Positions 1 through 12,800 of a DNA stretch of 64,000 bases are shown in pieces. Numbering within the stretch: position 1 is the first letter of the stretch; every line of letters begins with the position of its first letter. Source of the stretch: Mikania micrantha (Eukaryota; Streptophyta; Magnoliopsida; Asterales; Asteraceae); NCBI GenBank assembly GCA_009363875.1, contig CM018683.1, positions 38,523,753 to 38,587,752 on the forward strand, read 5' to 3'. The position numbers were made by a program, and so were the translations under genes. Below the pieces are notes generated by a model. The model was given only the letters and a program-made list of their open reading frames with translations. It was not told where the DNA came from and did no database searches.

Positions 1-1064
1 TGCATATACATTTAGACGTGCAAATATAAGGTAAGACTTCATTAGGTATGGTAATATAAAGAAACTTTAAACTTGTAAACTCTAAACACTTTAACCCAAA
101 GAGCTCAACCACAGTAAACAACCATAATGTATGAAATTACAACTTATACATGTATAGATGATTACAATTAGGAACTTGCTTTGATGATACCTCTGGGAAC
201 ATAGCAAATCATGCATAGTGGCACAATGACATATTTGTACAGGAACAAAAGGAAGCCATTAAAGCAACCAGGTGAGTTCATGTGATCCCTTTTCTTTTAC
301 TGTTTTGGGATACTGAAAGCATGCTCCATAAACTGTTTATAAAATGTTATTTATGTGATAATGAACGTCCGTTTCAATAAAATTGCTTCCCCTAGACATT
401 AAGCATAATTTACAACCATTAACTCATAGTAGAGCCGGTGAGTATATGGGTAGTACTACTTGGGGAATCCCCCACGCACAGTGGCCCGAAAGGGTGGGCC
501 TTATAAAAGTAAGGTTGAAACCCCACTGAGGTTATTGGCAACCGTTGTGGCATATATTCTTATGATACATAAATGACCGAGGGCAGGAACGGGTCTCGGA
601 ATGGGAAGTAGATTTGGTTTGACCATGTTGTGGGCTAACAGTGTATGAGGCAAACGCCCGAGCATGGAACAGGGTTGGTTGTATTGTTTTTGAATTATCA
701 CATGCTATTTATTATTGCGTCTGTAAACTAAAACTCATGAGCTCACCAACTTTTTAGTTGACGTATTTTAGCATGTCTTTCAGGTAATTAGAAACAGGTA
801 TGACTCGGATACAGGGTTGCTTGAACAAGATCACTACATGGAAAACAAGAACTTGGCTTAAAGATTAATAAAGTGTGCTGATGCCTGGATGGACCTAATA
901 ACTCTAGAAAGTCTCCCACTAGTTAAATCATGTCTTTAGATTTGTTGTAAACAAATTAGATATCTAGACTAAACCTTTGGTTGAATTGTAAATTATTTAT
1001 TTTGTCTTCCGCTACTTTGTGTTTTGAATCAATCGTTAGTCAAGCCCCTGGTTGGGTTGTGACA
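1..1064 (+). repeat. Element A 5' LTR, 3' portion
   Basis: Every base from 1 to 1064 matches 9038-10101 at a constant offset of 9037, with no substitution or gap that I can see. It ends TGTGACA and is followed by a primer site three bases later, which fixes the LTR end. Identical LTRs indicate a very recent insertion. Confidence 0.93.
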
Positions 1065-1067
1065 GGT

Positions 1068-1080
1068 TGGTATCAGAGCC
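1068..1080 (+). promoter_or_regulatory. Element A primer-binding site
   Basis: TGGTATCAGAGCC, complementary to the 3' end of plant initiator Met-tRNA, lies three bases after the LTR end. It primes minus-strand DNA synthesis in this class of element. Confidence 0.92.
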
Positions 1081-4000
1081 AAAGGTTTTAGCGAATTAGG
1101 AACCTTAGGATAAGTTCCTAGACTTTAACCTGAGTAGTTTAGGGGCCTAAACAAATAGAAACAAGATACTAGTGAGACCATGAAATCCCAGGCATATGAA
1201 GCACACGAACGGTTAAACTAGAACAACCATGTAAATTAAATTCAGGATTATGGGTGCACACATAATGGTGAATTTGAAATTACATGGGAGGTTCTAAGGT
1301 ACACATAAAATAAAATTTGATCATAATATTGATGATTATACGTATAAATACTTGTTATGTTAATGATTATTGAAACAAACATTAGTTGACATTGGGAGTT
1401 GAGCATAGGATTTAAGTCACAAGAGGTCAACGATGATTTTATGGTATGCTATCTTTTCTTCATTCATCCTATTCTATTGGAAACGACATTGTGTATTCTC
1501 ATCTTCTTTTTACCTCAAATCCTATGGAAATCATGACTTCTTTGTTGTCGAGGTACGTTTGCTATCAATTTCAAATCATATGAAGGCGTTCGAGAATCTT
1601 TGTTTTATTCTACAGAAATCAAAATTCCTTTGTACTTCTTATTCAAATTCTTATTTATAGCCACGTAAGCTTTGATTATGACGATCAACTATGCTTACTC
1701 CTCAACTAACTACAAGACTGCACGAGTGAGTGAAAAATCATGAAGACCTTGGAGAAAGCCTGTGATGACATCAAAGATATGTGACACACTCTACATTCAG
1801 ATTCAGATTATCATACGTATAAACTTGAGAAACCCTTCATTTCATCGTTTCTCTTATCGACATTAGGTTACTCTCCTTTAATAACCGATGACCATTCTTG
1901 TCTGTGATTACTATCTCTATTATCCTTAATAGTTCATCTTCGATCTCCAAACGTTCGTCAACAGTTTATTCTGTTCGCGACACTACTGAGCACGCCTTTT
2001 TAACTTAGCCATTCCCAAATTCTGGATAGCTAAAGTTGAAGAATTGGAATTGTTTGCAGTTAAGAGGAAATTCCTTTGTTCACACAGCAGGAATGTAAAC
2101 CTTCATTATAAAGTTTAGTTTACTCTACCACTTGAACTTTTGTTCCAGAAATGTCATTTCATAACCAATCCGAATCAACATTGAAACCTTTTCCTACCCA
2201 ATCCAACCAATCGAACACCTAATCCTGAACTAAACAATGACGTCATAGGTAAACAAGTTAGAAATCCCTAAAGGAGCTCCACCTAGCGAATATAATGGAT
2301 GGAACATGAAGCTGCAGACCGAGAACATAATTTGAGAAGTTAGGATGTCATGAGAAGAGGTATTTCCCATGGATCATAAGAGTCATCAAGATATTCTTTG
2401 ATAGTAAGGTAAAAGAAAAGACGCAAAGGTCATTCAGTATACGGGATATCGAAGACGATTGGGCTAAGCATCCTATTATTGCTAGAAGAAACTTCATTAT
2501 TTTGGCAAGCAAGACCTCCATACGCAATTGATACCCGACAATCAATACCGGCTACCGAATTATAGCAAGGTGAAAGAAGGTAATTAATACCAAGAAGAAA
2601 AGACGATCTTCAAACCATTAGAATTGATGATTATCGGGAAAAAGAAGAAGTGAAAGATTAAATGGTGAAGGATTTAATCTTAGATTAGAAGACTTTATAG
2701 TGCCAATAAATGTTTTGAGAAGCATTGAAGACCAACTGCAAGAAATGGCATGTGCATCATGGCATCAAGGTGAATCTTATGAACTTCTGTAGTAGGATAT
2801 AGAAAATTGTTTAATTTATAGCTAGGTATATACTAACATATTTACGGTCAACTACGTTTGGTAAGGACACTATCGTGATATACCGAAACGGTGGTGGGCT
2901 GGCGGCTGATCAGGCAGGTAGCCTGACTCTACGTATGCCCTATATATAAACTATGTTCGGTATATTGGGATAATGTTAGTGCAAAACGTTATGACAAGTA
3001 GTAGAAAAGTTAAAAACATTTAAGAAAAATTTTAAACAACTACAATAATTCTCATGCTATACAACTTACAACTTCCAACAAGCCGAAGTCACGAGTATTT
3101 ACAAGAAAGATCCTAGTTGAATGTCGACCACTCCATAGTGGAGGAAGAGATTATATAATTGAAGAGTTTGGGAACTTTGGAGAATTTGATCATTGAGTGG
3201 ATCTACATCAAAATGCACTCGTACGAACACCATCAAGAGATGATAAGTTGAATTAACAAGAAGGACAACTAATATAGATTGTCACCGGAGGTAGGTAGTT
3301 TCTTACCATGATTAAGCAGTATGGAAGGACTGCAGTGAAGTAAAATAGAAATATCGATCTCAAGGAAGATAATATGTATTAAATTGTAAGAAGAAAAGCT
3401 ACAGAAAGGTAGCATAAAAAGTTAAAAATCATTTGCGAAAAGTCAGCCTCAAGAGTGAAAACTATGGAATTATCTGTCGTACTTTGAGGATAACCAGTCA
3501 AGATCACATTCGAGACTAATGCACCTCCTCATCACTTCCAGACATATGATAAATAGAATATGTACACCAAGAGTATTCATGACAAAATGATCCGTCGAAA
3601 ATCTTATCACGACAAGAAATTAGTAGGCTAAAATTTATAGGATGGAGTAGAGCAATCAGTCAAGGAGATAAGAAATGAACACAGTGAAGTTGTGGTCATA
3701 TATATATAATGTGAAGAAATAAATATAGAACATTCTATCGATCGCATGAAACGATAAAATGATTATTTTTCAGATCTACTGCGAAGCCAACTGTTGTCTA
3801 TACTTCTACATCATGTAACTTCATGTAACAATAGTAAAAGGGATAAATAATAGATAACGTACCAATGGAATAGATAGTATCATATACGAAAGTCATGTCC
3901 ATTTGTTCGTCAAAAGTGGGCACATTCATAGAATTGCTAATGGGGATTCAATGACTTAATTTCTAAAAGCAACCAATTAATGCTTTGGTTCAAAAAGTCA

Positions 4001-5677
4001 CCAGTAGAGTAATCCGAGCCGAATGGCTACTTAAAGGGATTTATTGAAAGAGATCAAATTATAGCCAGCCTAGAACAAGGGTACCCTCATCAGTTTCGTT
4101 TGTAACCATTTTGTACGTCTTTTAATACTCTATCCGTTACTATACATCACATACTATTAATGTTTCAAAAATTCCCGAGATAATTTCATCCTATTAGTAG
4201 CATTTGAAAGAACTACTCCACGACTTTTCTTGGTGCGGACGAAAGTTTCTTTAAATCTCTGTATCTCCGATTTCTTATATTCCAAACCGGATGATCATAA
4301 AGTTTGACATATTCAAACAAGATGATGCTATCTCCACAAATGAGGAATTATTCTTTAATTATTATTCCAAAAGCTTCGGAGGAAGTGATAATTGCTGCAA
4401 ACACTTGAAATAATTTTGAGTAAGATTCCGACACAAACAGTGAGTCAAAATCCTTTCCATATCTAAAGTTATCAATTCTAGTTGAAATCTAACCCATCTA
4501 TCTCTGTTAACTCGTCCCTTGGAAATTCTATAATAACCTTATTCAGGGATTCTTCGTCAACCTCTTGAATTTATCCATGAAGCAGATAGGCATCATCACG
4601 ATTAAACTCTCTAAGTCGAGATAACATCCTTAGGCTCAAGATTTCTTGGCACAAATATTTCAATAAAATCCTTAGCTTCTTTTAGTAGTACCATCGTTAT
4701 CTCATTGGAGCATATTCCTTGCTATTCTAGACTTATAGAATCGATAACTCCATTTGTACATAGTTAAAACATTAGCTGGATTCAACATAAAAAGTGATTG
4801 TGCTTTATTGAAATGATCATAATTTGGTTTGTATCCTAACTAAACTACTTAAAATATGTCGGTTACACCTTAGTCGTTGATAATCTATACCTTAGACTTC
4901 GTTTACTTGGAATGTTACTTTCACTCAATTGGTTTTAGAAAACAAAGATATGTTTAGCAATAAATAACTTGGTAGACTCAGATAAGAAATCATAAATGTA
5001 TGGTGTAAAAGAAAGTAACCAAGAATGCAAATTGATTTACATTATGTACAATTTTGTGCCAAATGTCATGTATAAGTGAGTTAATTATATTAATAACTTA
5101 GATGAGACAATAAATGAACAATATGTATAATTGATTTCTATGTTTATGTTGTAAGAAACATTGTATTCAGATACATGATCAAGGAATTGTGAGCCTTGAC
5201 ACCAATTGGTTACATTCAAAATAAGATGAAACATTATGTTTGGAAACAAGATCAAATTGATCAGGTTTTGGAAACTATTGATGCAATGGATGCGTAATGA
5301 AACATGTGGGAAACTAGATTGTAACTTGGTAATTTATGGAACATTTTTAATGAGAATAAAGTTTATTTATGTGAACTTTTAATTATGACAGCTTATGAAC
5401 AGTTAAACTGTAATATATATAGACTGACACTTCTAGCTAGGCTTTACTGTTCATAATTATTAGGATCTTTGTCAACATTTCACGCCATAATAAATAAAAA
5501 TTTGATACCAGATTAGTTAAAATGGCAATCCCTTAGGATGGACTAGAGCATAGTGATACTTAGAAATGATAAACCAGATTTTAGCTTTGAGAAGAGATGC
5601 ACCAAAAATACCCACAACTATTCGAACATGCTAAACCATAGAAACAACTAATTTCGAGGACGAAATTCTTTTAAGTT

Positions 5678-5685
5678 GGGGAGAC
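5678..5685 (+). promoter_or_regulatory. Element A polypurine tract
   Basis: GGGGAGAC directly before the TGTAATAAC start of the 3' LTR; the expected plus-strand priming site. Confidence 0.88.
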
Positions 5686-6440
5686 TGTAATAACTGTAAG
5701 AAATCCCCACAAACAAAAACCTAGAATTATAAATTGAACACTTAGGCCCAATAATGTTCAATAAGATTATAAGGCCCAAATAAAATGTTAAGGCCCAAAA
5801 AGGCCCATTAAGAATTCTATACATAAATCGAGTTCAAATTCTGGATCTTGAATAAGAATCAAGTTAATAAATCAAGTCTGATAAGTTTTAAACTTAAACT
5901 GTCAATATTTTGATACATTCAGTCGATAAATTAAATATAATGATTTTCTCAATAATCATAAGAACAAATTAAAGAACAAGATCTATTAGAGTTTAATATA
6001 ACACAATCCTCTTTATACTAATTAGAGGATTGATTAAGACGAACCTACGTAACGTATACTTGTATAAACGGTTGCATTATAAAATTTTATTTAACGCGCG
6101 TATAATGTCATTATCTAATTAAACGATTCCGAGTCACGAGCTGAGGCAAATAGCATTGATAAATTCCTATTTAAAAATATTAATAATATTAAAAATATAA
6201 GAATGTGATTAGGAGCGAGAAAATAACTAAATCAGTTAAATACGTCGTATACGTGATAATGACGCGTTTCAACGTAATTAAGTAAATACATTAATTATAA
6301 CAAACAAGATAAACATTTTAATAATCTTTTAAGTTATTTTTGTTTATCTGATAAGTTTCGGGTTGAGAATAATAAACGATAACAGAATACGATCGCGAGA
6401 CGGGTCGGATACGCGTTAAAACCCTAGAATTAACCCTTGC

Positions 6441-6449
6441 TATAAAAAG
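6441..6449 (+). promoter_or_regulatory. Probable TATA box of element A LTR
   Basis: TATAAAAAG about 755 bases into the LTR, followed by a pyrimidine-rich CTTCCCCAC and a CA-rich leader. Transcription would be expected to begin roughly 30 bases downstream, making the region before it U3. The inverted A-type LTR at 43.9 kb keeps the equivalent TATA and ends close to this point. Confidence 0.6.
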
Positions 6450-6552
6450 GGTGAAAACCCTATTTCTTCCCCACTTTTTCTCAGCCGCACACCACACATA
6501 ATTTGTGTGTGTGCGTTTCCACTCGTTCAAAACAACCGAGAGAGAGAAAGAT

Positions 6553-6870
6553 TTGCAGCGGCGGAGCTGCGGCGGCCCCAAGGCGGCGCACGGCGGTACC
6601 ACGGTGGCGGAACAAGATGGTTATATCTCCGATCTCCTCTCATTCAGCCCTACAACTTTTCCTTCTTCTGTTTCGCGAGATGCCGACTTTAAAGGGGTCA
6701 AAATGGGATGAGAAGGTGATGACGGCTAGGGTTTCATCCACACAAAAGGCGGTTACAGGCGGAGATGGGTTCGAGCAAGTCACGGAGGTGTTAAGGGGTG
6801 GAGTTTGGACCAGAAACACGGCATGCAGCGGCGGTGAGGGCTCCGGCAGCAGCGGCTGACGGTGGTGGTG
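6553..6870 (+). repeat. CGG-rich motif cluster in element A LTR leader
   Basis: About a dozen CGGCGG, GCGG or CGGCAG units (for example at 6556-6600, 6750 and 6827-6865) lie in an otherwise AT-rich LTR, just after the TATA box; a further CGGCGGCGG occurs near 7000. Such a CpG-dense island is out of keeping with the surrounding composition. Confidence 0.7.
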
Positions 6871-7934
6871 TTAAGGCACCGGTTATCTCCCTCTATACTT
6901 CGACCAAAGGTAAGAAAAGACTTAAAATAGCCCGGATTTGTACATGCATGTTAATAACTGAGGGTTTTGTTCTGATTTGATGCAACAATGGCTGTTCCTC
7001 GCGGCGGCGGTCGGCTGTAGCCACTATGTTTTCTCCCAAGGCTCCTGTAGCGGTGGTTCTAATGACCATGGGGGCTGTTCCGGCCGACTTGCACCCTAAA
7101 ATCGCCAACAAAGGGTAAGAAACGACTCTACGAGCTTCAATCTACACATGCATGTAATTTCCTTGTTTGCTTAAGTCTAATTCCGGTGTTTTTGGGTAGC
7201 TCTTGCGAAGGTGATGAGTTTTGGTCGGCTGCCGGTTAAAGTAGAACATCACCCGTCCAAATGATGGTGGCCAGGAGGGTTGCTTGTGAAAGTAGGAGCC
7301 AAGGAGCTGGTTCAAACCTTGGTCAACAAAAGTCAAACGGGATTAGGGACGGTCAAACCCGATCAGTCGTGGTCAACAGCAAAAACCGACGGCTCGATTT
7401 TATTCGTTGTTTAAAAACGATTTTAGAAACATATTCGAGTTATGAAACATACGATCGTTTAAATAAATTGGATTGTACTCGCGAGATGAACGAGTGGGAA
7501 GGTAAAATCGCGTGCCATTAACTTTAAATGTATGGTTTATATGTTTAAACAAACAAGTTAAAGTGGTTGAGCATATGGGTTAGCTAGATAAAATATGGTT
7601 CATCACAATTGGTTAATAATAAAAGGTTTAATAAAACCATAACACGTGTGTGATTATATTATGCATTTGGAGGGAAATTTGTAAATAAAATGTCTACGAA
7701 ACCCAAATTGTTAATATATAAATTGGTATTTAAGTTATAAGCTTAAATTGTATTACAAGTTTTGATATGTAATATGGATACTTATGGAATTTGTTACATT
7801 AGGTATAAATTAACTTATAAGCTTGAATTAAATAGAACTTTATAAATTGTGTACTTAATGAATTTGTAGGATACATATATAATTCTCATATAAACATTTA
7901 GTCTTTATATATAAATATACACACACATACACGT

Positions 7935-7952
7935 TATATATATATATATATA
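7935..7952. repeat. TA microsatellite
   Basis: Nine TA units in the AT-rich half of the element A 3' LTR, just after a short CA-rich stretch. Confidence 0.8.
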
Positions 7953-10101
7953 CAACTATAGAATATTCTATACAATAATAGTTTATGTAAGATTATATGT
8001 TTATAGATATGATTTGTTCAATATGTTAACAATTAATTTTATACATCTATGGGTAAACAAAAGGTAAACTAGAATGAATTTTTATAAGATAAATGTGCAT
8101 ACCTACACTATATATGTTAGTGTTAAATAATTTGGAATCTAACAAAGGTGTTTGACTTGATAATAATATGATTTTATAAAAAGTAATTATATCATACTAA
8201 TGTTCTATTTGATCACGAATTTGTTTGAATTCATATTAAGACGGCTTATTTTTATAAGTATTACTATTATTTTTATCAACATTAACATTATCACGTTCTA
8301 CTCTTTTAAGATTATTTAAGATTTTACTATAAGCTAGTTAACATTATAAGAGTAATCATATCCGACACGTTAAATAATTGTAAATTCAATGTTTACAAAT
8401 ATAAAATTTACTAAAAACATGATTTTTCATTTTAACATATAACATAGGATACCATTTCTATAGTTTTACTCATAATTAAAATTTAACAATAAAAATGATA
8501 TTAAAATTGTTAGTGAAACTAGTATTATGATTATTAAGATTATTATTATTATGTTTGATAATTGATTCATCTAAGAATGTTTACTTACAATTAAACATAG
8601 AAAATAAATTATGAATACTTTAAACACTTTCTTATTCGATATTTATAATAATTATAATAGTTAGTATATTCAATGACTACAACATGTAAATATCTTAGAT
8701 ACTAATGCTAATTGCAACTATTTTGTGATGTATGAAATACCTATTAATTATCTCTAATACTATTATGTTAAGTGAATACATTATAATAATTATCTTATTG
8801 CTTTGTAATACCTTATGCATTACATAAATTTATATTATTAGTAAGACCCCGTGACTAATATTACACTTAAACGATTTTATATTGTTTGTCTCTCAAACTC
8901 TCAAACAAGGTTACCCAACTTCAAAATATAAGACCATTAGTCTCAATAAAACTCAGTTATCTTAAAAGACCGTAAACACGCTAGTCACATAAGTAGCATA
9001 CTAGTAGCTACACTAAACATCAAATAATACCAACAATTGCATATACATTTAGACGTGCAAATATAAGGTAAGACTTCATTAGGTATGGTAATATAAAGAA
9101 ACTTTAAACTTGTAAACTCTAAACACTTTAACCCAAAGAGCTCAACCACAGTAAACAACCATAATGTATGAAATTACAACTTATACATGTATAGATGATT
9201 ACAATTAGGAACTTGCTTTGATGATACCTCTGGGAACATAGCAAATCATGCATAGTGGCACAATGACATATTTGTACAGGAACAAAAGGAAGCCATTAAA
9301 GCAACCAGGTGAGTTCATGTGATCCCTTTTCTTTTACTGTTTTGGGATACTGAAAGCATGCTCCATAAACTGTTTATAAAATGTTATTTATGTGATAATG
9401 AACGTCCGTTTCAATAAAATTGCTTCCCCTAGACATTAAGCATAATTTACAACCATTAACTCATAGTAGAGCCGGTGAGTATATGGGTAGTACTACTTGG
9501 GGAATCCCCCACGCACAGTGGCCCGAAAGGGTGGGCCTTATAAAAGTAAGGTTGAAACCCCACTGAGGTTATTGGCAACCGTTGTGGCATATATTCTTAT
9601 GATACATAAATGACCGAGGGCAGGAACGGGTCTCGGAATGGGAAGTAGATTTGGTTTGACCATGTTGTGGGCTAACAGTGTATGAGGCAAACGCCCGAGC
9701 ATGGAACAGGGTTGGTTGTATTGTTTTTGAATTATCACATGCTATTTATTATTGCGTCTGTAAACTAAAACTCATGAGCTCACCAACTTTTTAGTTGACG
9801 TATTTTAGCATGTCTTTCAGGTAATTAGAAACAGGTATGACTCGGATACAGGGTTGCTTGAACAAGATCACTACATGGAAAACAAGAACTTGGCTTAAAG
9901 ATTAATAAAGTGTGCTGATGCCTGGATGGACCTAATAACTCTAGAAAGTCTCCCACTAGTTAAATCATGTCTTTAGATTTGTTGTAAACAAATTAGATAT
10001 CTAGACTAAACCTTTGGTTGAATTGTAAATTATTTATTTTGTCTTCCGCTACTTTGTGTTTTGAATCAATCGTTAGTCAAGCCCCTGGTTGGGTTGTGAC
10101 A

Positions 10102-10760
10102 ATTACTCAAGCTCAACAGGAATCAGTGGGAAGAGGTAACCTGAAGAAAGAACTTGATTTGGGAGCAGAGCGACAGTTTGAGTTTTTCAGTCGAGTACGC
10201 CAATCGATGTTTGTCATGTGCGAAAGTTAAGGCGGAACACCAGAAACCTTCTTGTTTACAAGAACAGCCTGAGATTCAACTCTGGAAGTGGGAACAAATA
10301 GCTATGGATTTCATTACAAGCTACCTCGCACATCCAGTGGTGATGATACAATTTGGGTTATCATTGATCGATTAACTAAATCTGCTTATTTCTTGCCAAT
10401 GCGTGAAAGTTTCACGATGGATAAACTGGAAAGATTGTACATCAATGAGATAGTGGTGCGCCACGGTGTACCATTGTCTATCATCTCTGATAGAGATAGC
10501 AGATTGACGTCAAGGTTTTGGCAGTCATTGCAGAAATATCTAGGGACGAACATGAATTTGAGTACAACTTACCATACACAAATGGAAGGTCAAAGTGAAC
10601 GTACCATACAAATCCTGGAGGACATGTTACTGACATGCGTTTTAGATTTCGGTGGGAATTGGGACTCCCATTTACCACTGATACAATTTTCCTATAATAA
10701 TAGCTACCATAGTAGCATCGGGCGTGCTCCATTCGAGGCGCTATATGGTAGGAAATGACG
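10102..10760 (+). pseudogene. Element B Ty3/gypsy integrase, 5'-truncated and frameshifted
   Basis: This is the retroviral-type integrase that would insert element cDNA. After the element A junction come a short trace of the RNase H-integrase linker, then the zinc-finger end (CLSCAKVKAEHQKPS), then the catalytic core with first Asp in WEQIAMDF, second Asp in IISDRDSR and Glu in QSERTIQ. The core ends with EALYGRK, as in chromoviruses. The reading switches frame near 10150-10320 and there is an internal deletion between the linker and the zinc finger. A TGA follows the core. The closest relative in the window is the integrase of element G. Inactive. Confidence 0.85.
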
Positions 10761-10849
10761 GTCACCAATCTGTTGGATCGAGGTAGGAGATAACCAAATT
10801 ACTGGGCCTGAGCTTATATAGGAAACCACTGATAAGATCGCCTAGATAC

Positions 10850-11340
10850 AACAAATGTTGCAAGCGGCCAGGAGCAGAGAGAAGAGCTACGCCAACAAAC
10901 GGCGCAAGCCGCTAGAGTTTCAAGTAGGAGACCAAGTCATTTTAAAGGTTTTTCATTGGAAGGGTGTAGTACGTTTAGCAAAGAAAGGCAAACTAGCAAC
11001 GCGATACGTCAGACCATTCTAGATCGTTCATCGGATTTGTCCTATGGAGTATAGGCTAAGACTATCTTATGAACTTAGCGGTGTACATGACATGTTCCAC
11101 GTCTCAAATCTCAAGAAATGCTTAACAGACGAGCCTTTGGTTTTACCAGTAGAAGAAATTCAGATAGATGAGCAGTTACATTTTGTTAAAGAACCTTTGG
11201 AAATTATGGATCCTAAAGTCAAACAGCTGAAACGAAGCCGTATTATAATTGTTAAGGTTTGATGGAATTCCAAACACGGACCTCAGTTTACTTGGGAGCG
11301 CGAGGATCACATGAAGTCCAAGTATCCTATCTGTTTACAG
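10850..11340 (+). pseudogene. Element B integrase C-terminus and chromodomain remnant
   Basis: The region encodes the GPY/F-type tail (frames broken near 11020), then VHDMFHVSNLKKC, then a chromodomain-like end with KRSRI, a WNS...FTWERED motif and KYP. Chromodomains of this class bind modified histones and bias integration toward heterochromatin. A TGA after the KVR-equivalent position breaks the chromodomain. It ends about 60 bases before the element B purine tract. Homologous to 23245-23773 of element G. Confidence 0.8.
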
Positions 11341-11393
11341 AGGAGGTCGTGCCATATAATTATTCTTAAATTTCGGGACGAAATTTCTCTAAC

Positions 11394-11403
11394 AAGGGGA
11401 GAC
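11394..11403 (+). promoter_or_regulatory. Element B polypurine tract
   Basis: AAGGGGAGAC immediately before TGTAATATC of the LTR, after the usual GGGACGAAATTTC sequence that ends chromovirus pol. Confidence 0.87.
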
Positions 11404-12414
11404 TGTAATATCAGTGTCCGAACAGTAGTTCGGAACAGTAGAATGTACAGCAGATTCAAGTATGAAACTTTGTGTAAAACTTGTTATGTGAAATCAATAT
11501 TATACGCTTGTGAAATTCTTTCAGAAACACAGTGGAAACTATGGTTTAACAGTCACACTTGTGTCCAACAACATGAATTTATTCTATGCATGTTAATTTG
11601 AATTTATTATGCGTAAACATATGTGAGAATGATTATAACAAAACAATAACGAATGTCGTTATGTGAGCATTAAAGTGACTGAGTATTCGTGTGGGTGACG
11701 ATTCAAACAAATATATCTGTGAGTTTAACGTTCTGAATAATGTCTAATAATTAGAAAACCAAATCAGAAAGTGCAGTTGTCGTCATGTTCGTACGGGCGA
11801 CGATCGGTACAAATATGCGCGAGAGCAGTACGATTCGATAAAACAGTTAAATAAAACGTTTTTTAAATTTTAAAAACAAATAAAAGATACTTAGTTAATT
11901 TACAAGGAATTACCACCTAAAATAATTTAGAAAACTCTAAATATAAATATTGTAACGTTTCGTTACAAGAAATCCGAAACCGACACGTTTACACGAAATG
12001 GAGCAAAACCGAAGGAACCCGAACGCACCCGAGCATTAAAAAGGTTAAAATGACATTAAATGTCATTTAATACCTGACACCAACCACCTTCTCACTCTTA
12101 AACCATCCCTCTCTCTCTCTATCTTTTTCTCACTAGAAATCACTCCATTTCAATCAAATCTGCTCCAAATCGGATGAATTTGGAGTCTAAACGACCACAA
12201 AAATGTGTAGATCGTGAAAACACGACGAAAACTAGCTTTGGATCATCAGAATCAAGGGAAAATCGAAGGAGAACTTGCGTTTTTGTGTTTTGGATACTAT
12301 TCCGGTGAGCTGTAGCTTGGCAGCCGGTTTCCTAGCCTTTAAACCCATATATCTTGCACGAATTTGACCTAGGATGTTAAGGAACATGTTAGGTTGAAGT
12401 TTCATATGGATGGA

Positions 12415-12800
12415 ATCGAGTTTGGACCTGGGAAAGCTTAGTATCGACATAAGAATGTCTGAAGATGGTAGTGTCGACGAAACTTGGTAGCAGCGAAGTT
12501 CATCTATCGAGATAACTAATCTCAATGGACTAAGTTTGATGGGGTCACTTCGAGACTGTTAATATCGATGGTCTCCAGGGTCTGATTCACAGAAGGGTGT
12601 CAAAACTATTAAAGTCGATGGGATAAGAGCTGCTTAAAAACAAGACTTGTCTATACTAACCAAGCGTCGATACTGTTGTCCAAACTCAACCCAAGGAAAT
12701 TAGACTCGAAATCAGTCACTAAGAATCAAAATTAAATGTGTGGGAGCTGTTTGAACAAGGGTGTGTCGAGTAAGGGACCATTAGGGTTTTCGAAAGTGTT
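12415..12800 (+). repeat. TCGA motif cluster in element B LTR
   Basis: Eleven TCGA sites (as ATCGA, GTCGA, CTCGA, TTCGA) in about 390 bases; roughly 1.5 are expected by chance. It lies 1.0-1.4 kb into the LTR, the same relative place as the CGAACC cluster in the related LTR D. Confidence 0.65.

Larger units (their letters stand above)
1065..5685 (+). other. Element A internal domain, non-coding
   Basis: The 4.6 kb between primer site and purine tract holds only short chance ORFs. I recognise no gag, protease, RT or integrase motif in any frame, apart from a Pro/Asn-rich gag-like trace near 2190-2310 and a pol-end trace just before the purine tract. The stretch from about 2610 to 4090 is present in inverted orientation at 53805-55105, including a 40-plus-base identical run around 2707-2750. 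The sequence is therefore a shared family consensus and not a single decayed pol. It contains the GGTGGGCTGGC / CCCTATATATAA module at 2891-2951. Confidence 0.8.
1..10101 (+). mobile_element. Element A: LARD-like non-autonomous gypsy LTR retrotransposon (5' end outside window)
   Basis: Two long direct repeats flank a non-coding interior: the last 1064 bases of a 5' LTR, a primer site, 4.6 kb without a usable ORF, a polypurine tract, then a complete 4416-bp 3' LTR. If both LTRs are the same length, the element is about 13.4 kb and starts about 3.35 kb before the window. Gypsy origin is inferred from the end of the interior, which keeps the sequence usual at the 3' end of chromovirus pol (ATTTCGAGGACGAAATTC before the purine tract). 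The size and lack of coding match the class known as large retrotransposon derivatives. It lies inside the integrase region of element B. The left target-site duplication is not in the window. Confidence 0.85.
5686..10101 (+). repeat. Element A 3' LTR, complete (4416 bp)
   Basis: Begins TGTAATAAC after the purine tract and ends TGTGACA at the junction with element B pol. The LTR is unusually long. It holds a strong TATA box at 6441, a GC-rich CGG-repeat zone after it, and a very AT-rich half (about 7520-9000) with a TA dinucleotide run. ORFs of up to 118 codons in 6500-6860 lack any recognised domain and are taken as chance reading of the GC-rich leader. Confidence 0.9.

Noticed and set aside
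501..701. Minus-strand ORF repeated identically at 9538-9738
   Set aside because: The identity only reflects the duplicated LTR; no start context or domain.
1433..1660. 75-codon ORF in the element A interior
   Set aside because: AT-rich, no domain, no similarity to gag or pol; length is expected by chance.
6503..6859. Overlapping plus-strand ORFs of 61-118 codons in LTR A
   Set aside because: Three overlapping frames open at once in a GC-rich repeat zone of an LTR leader, without any domain; chance openness is likelier than a gene.
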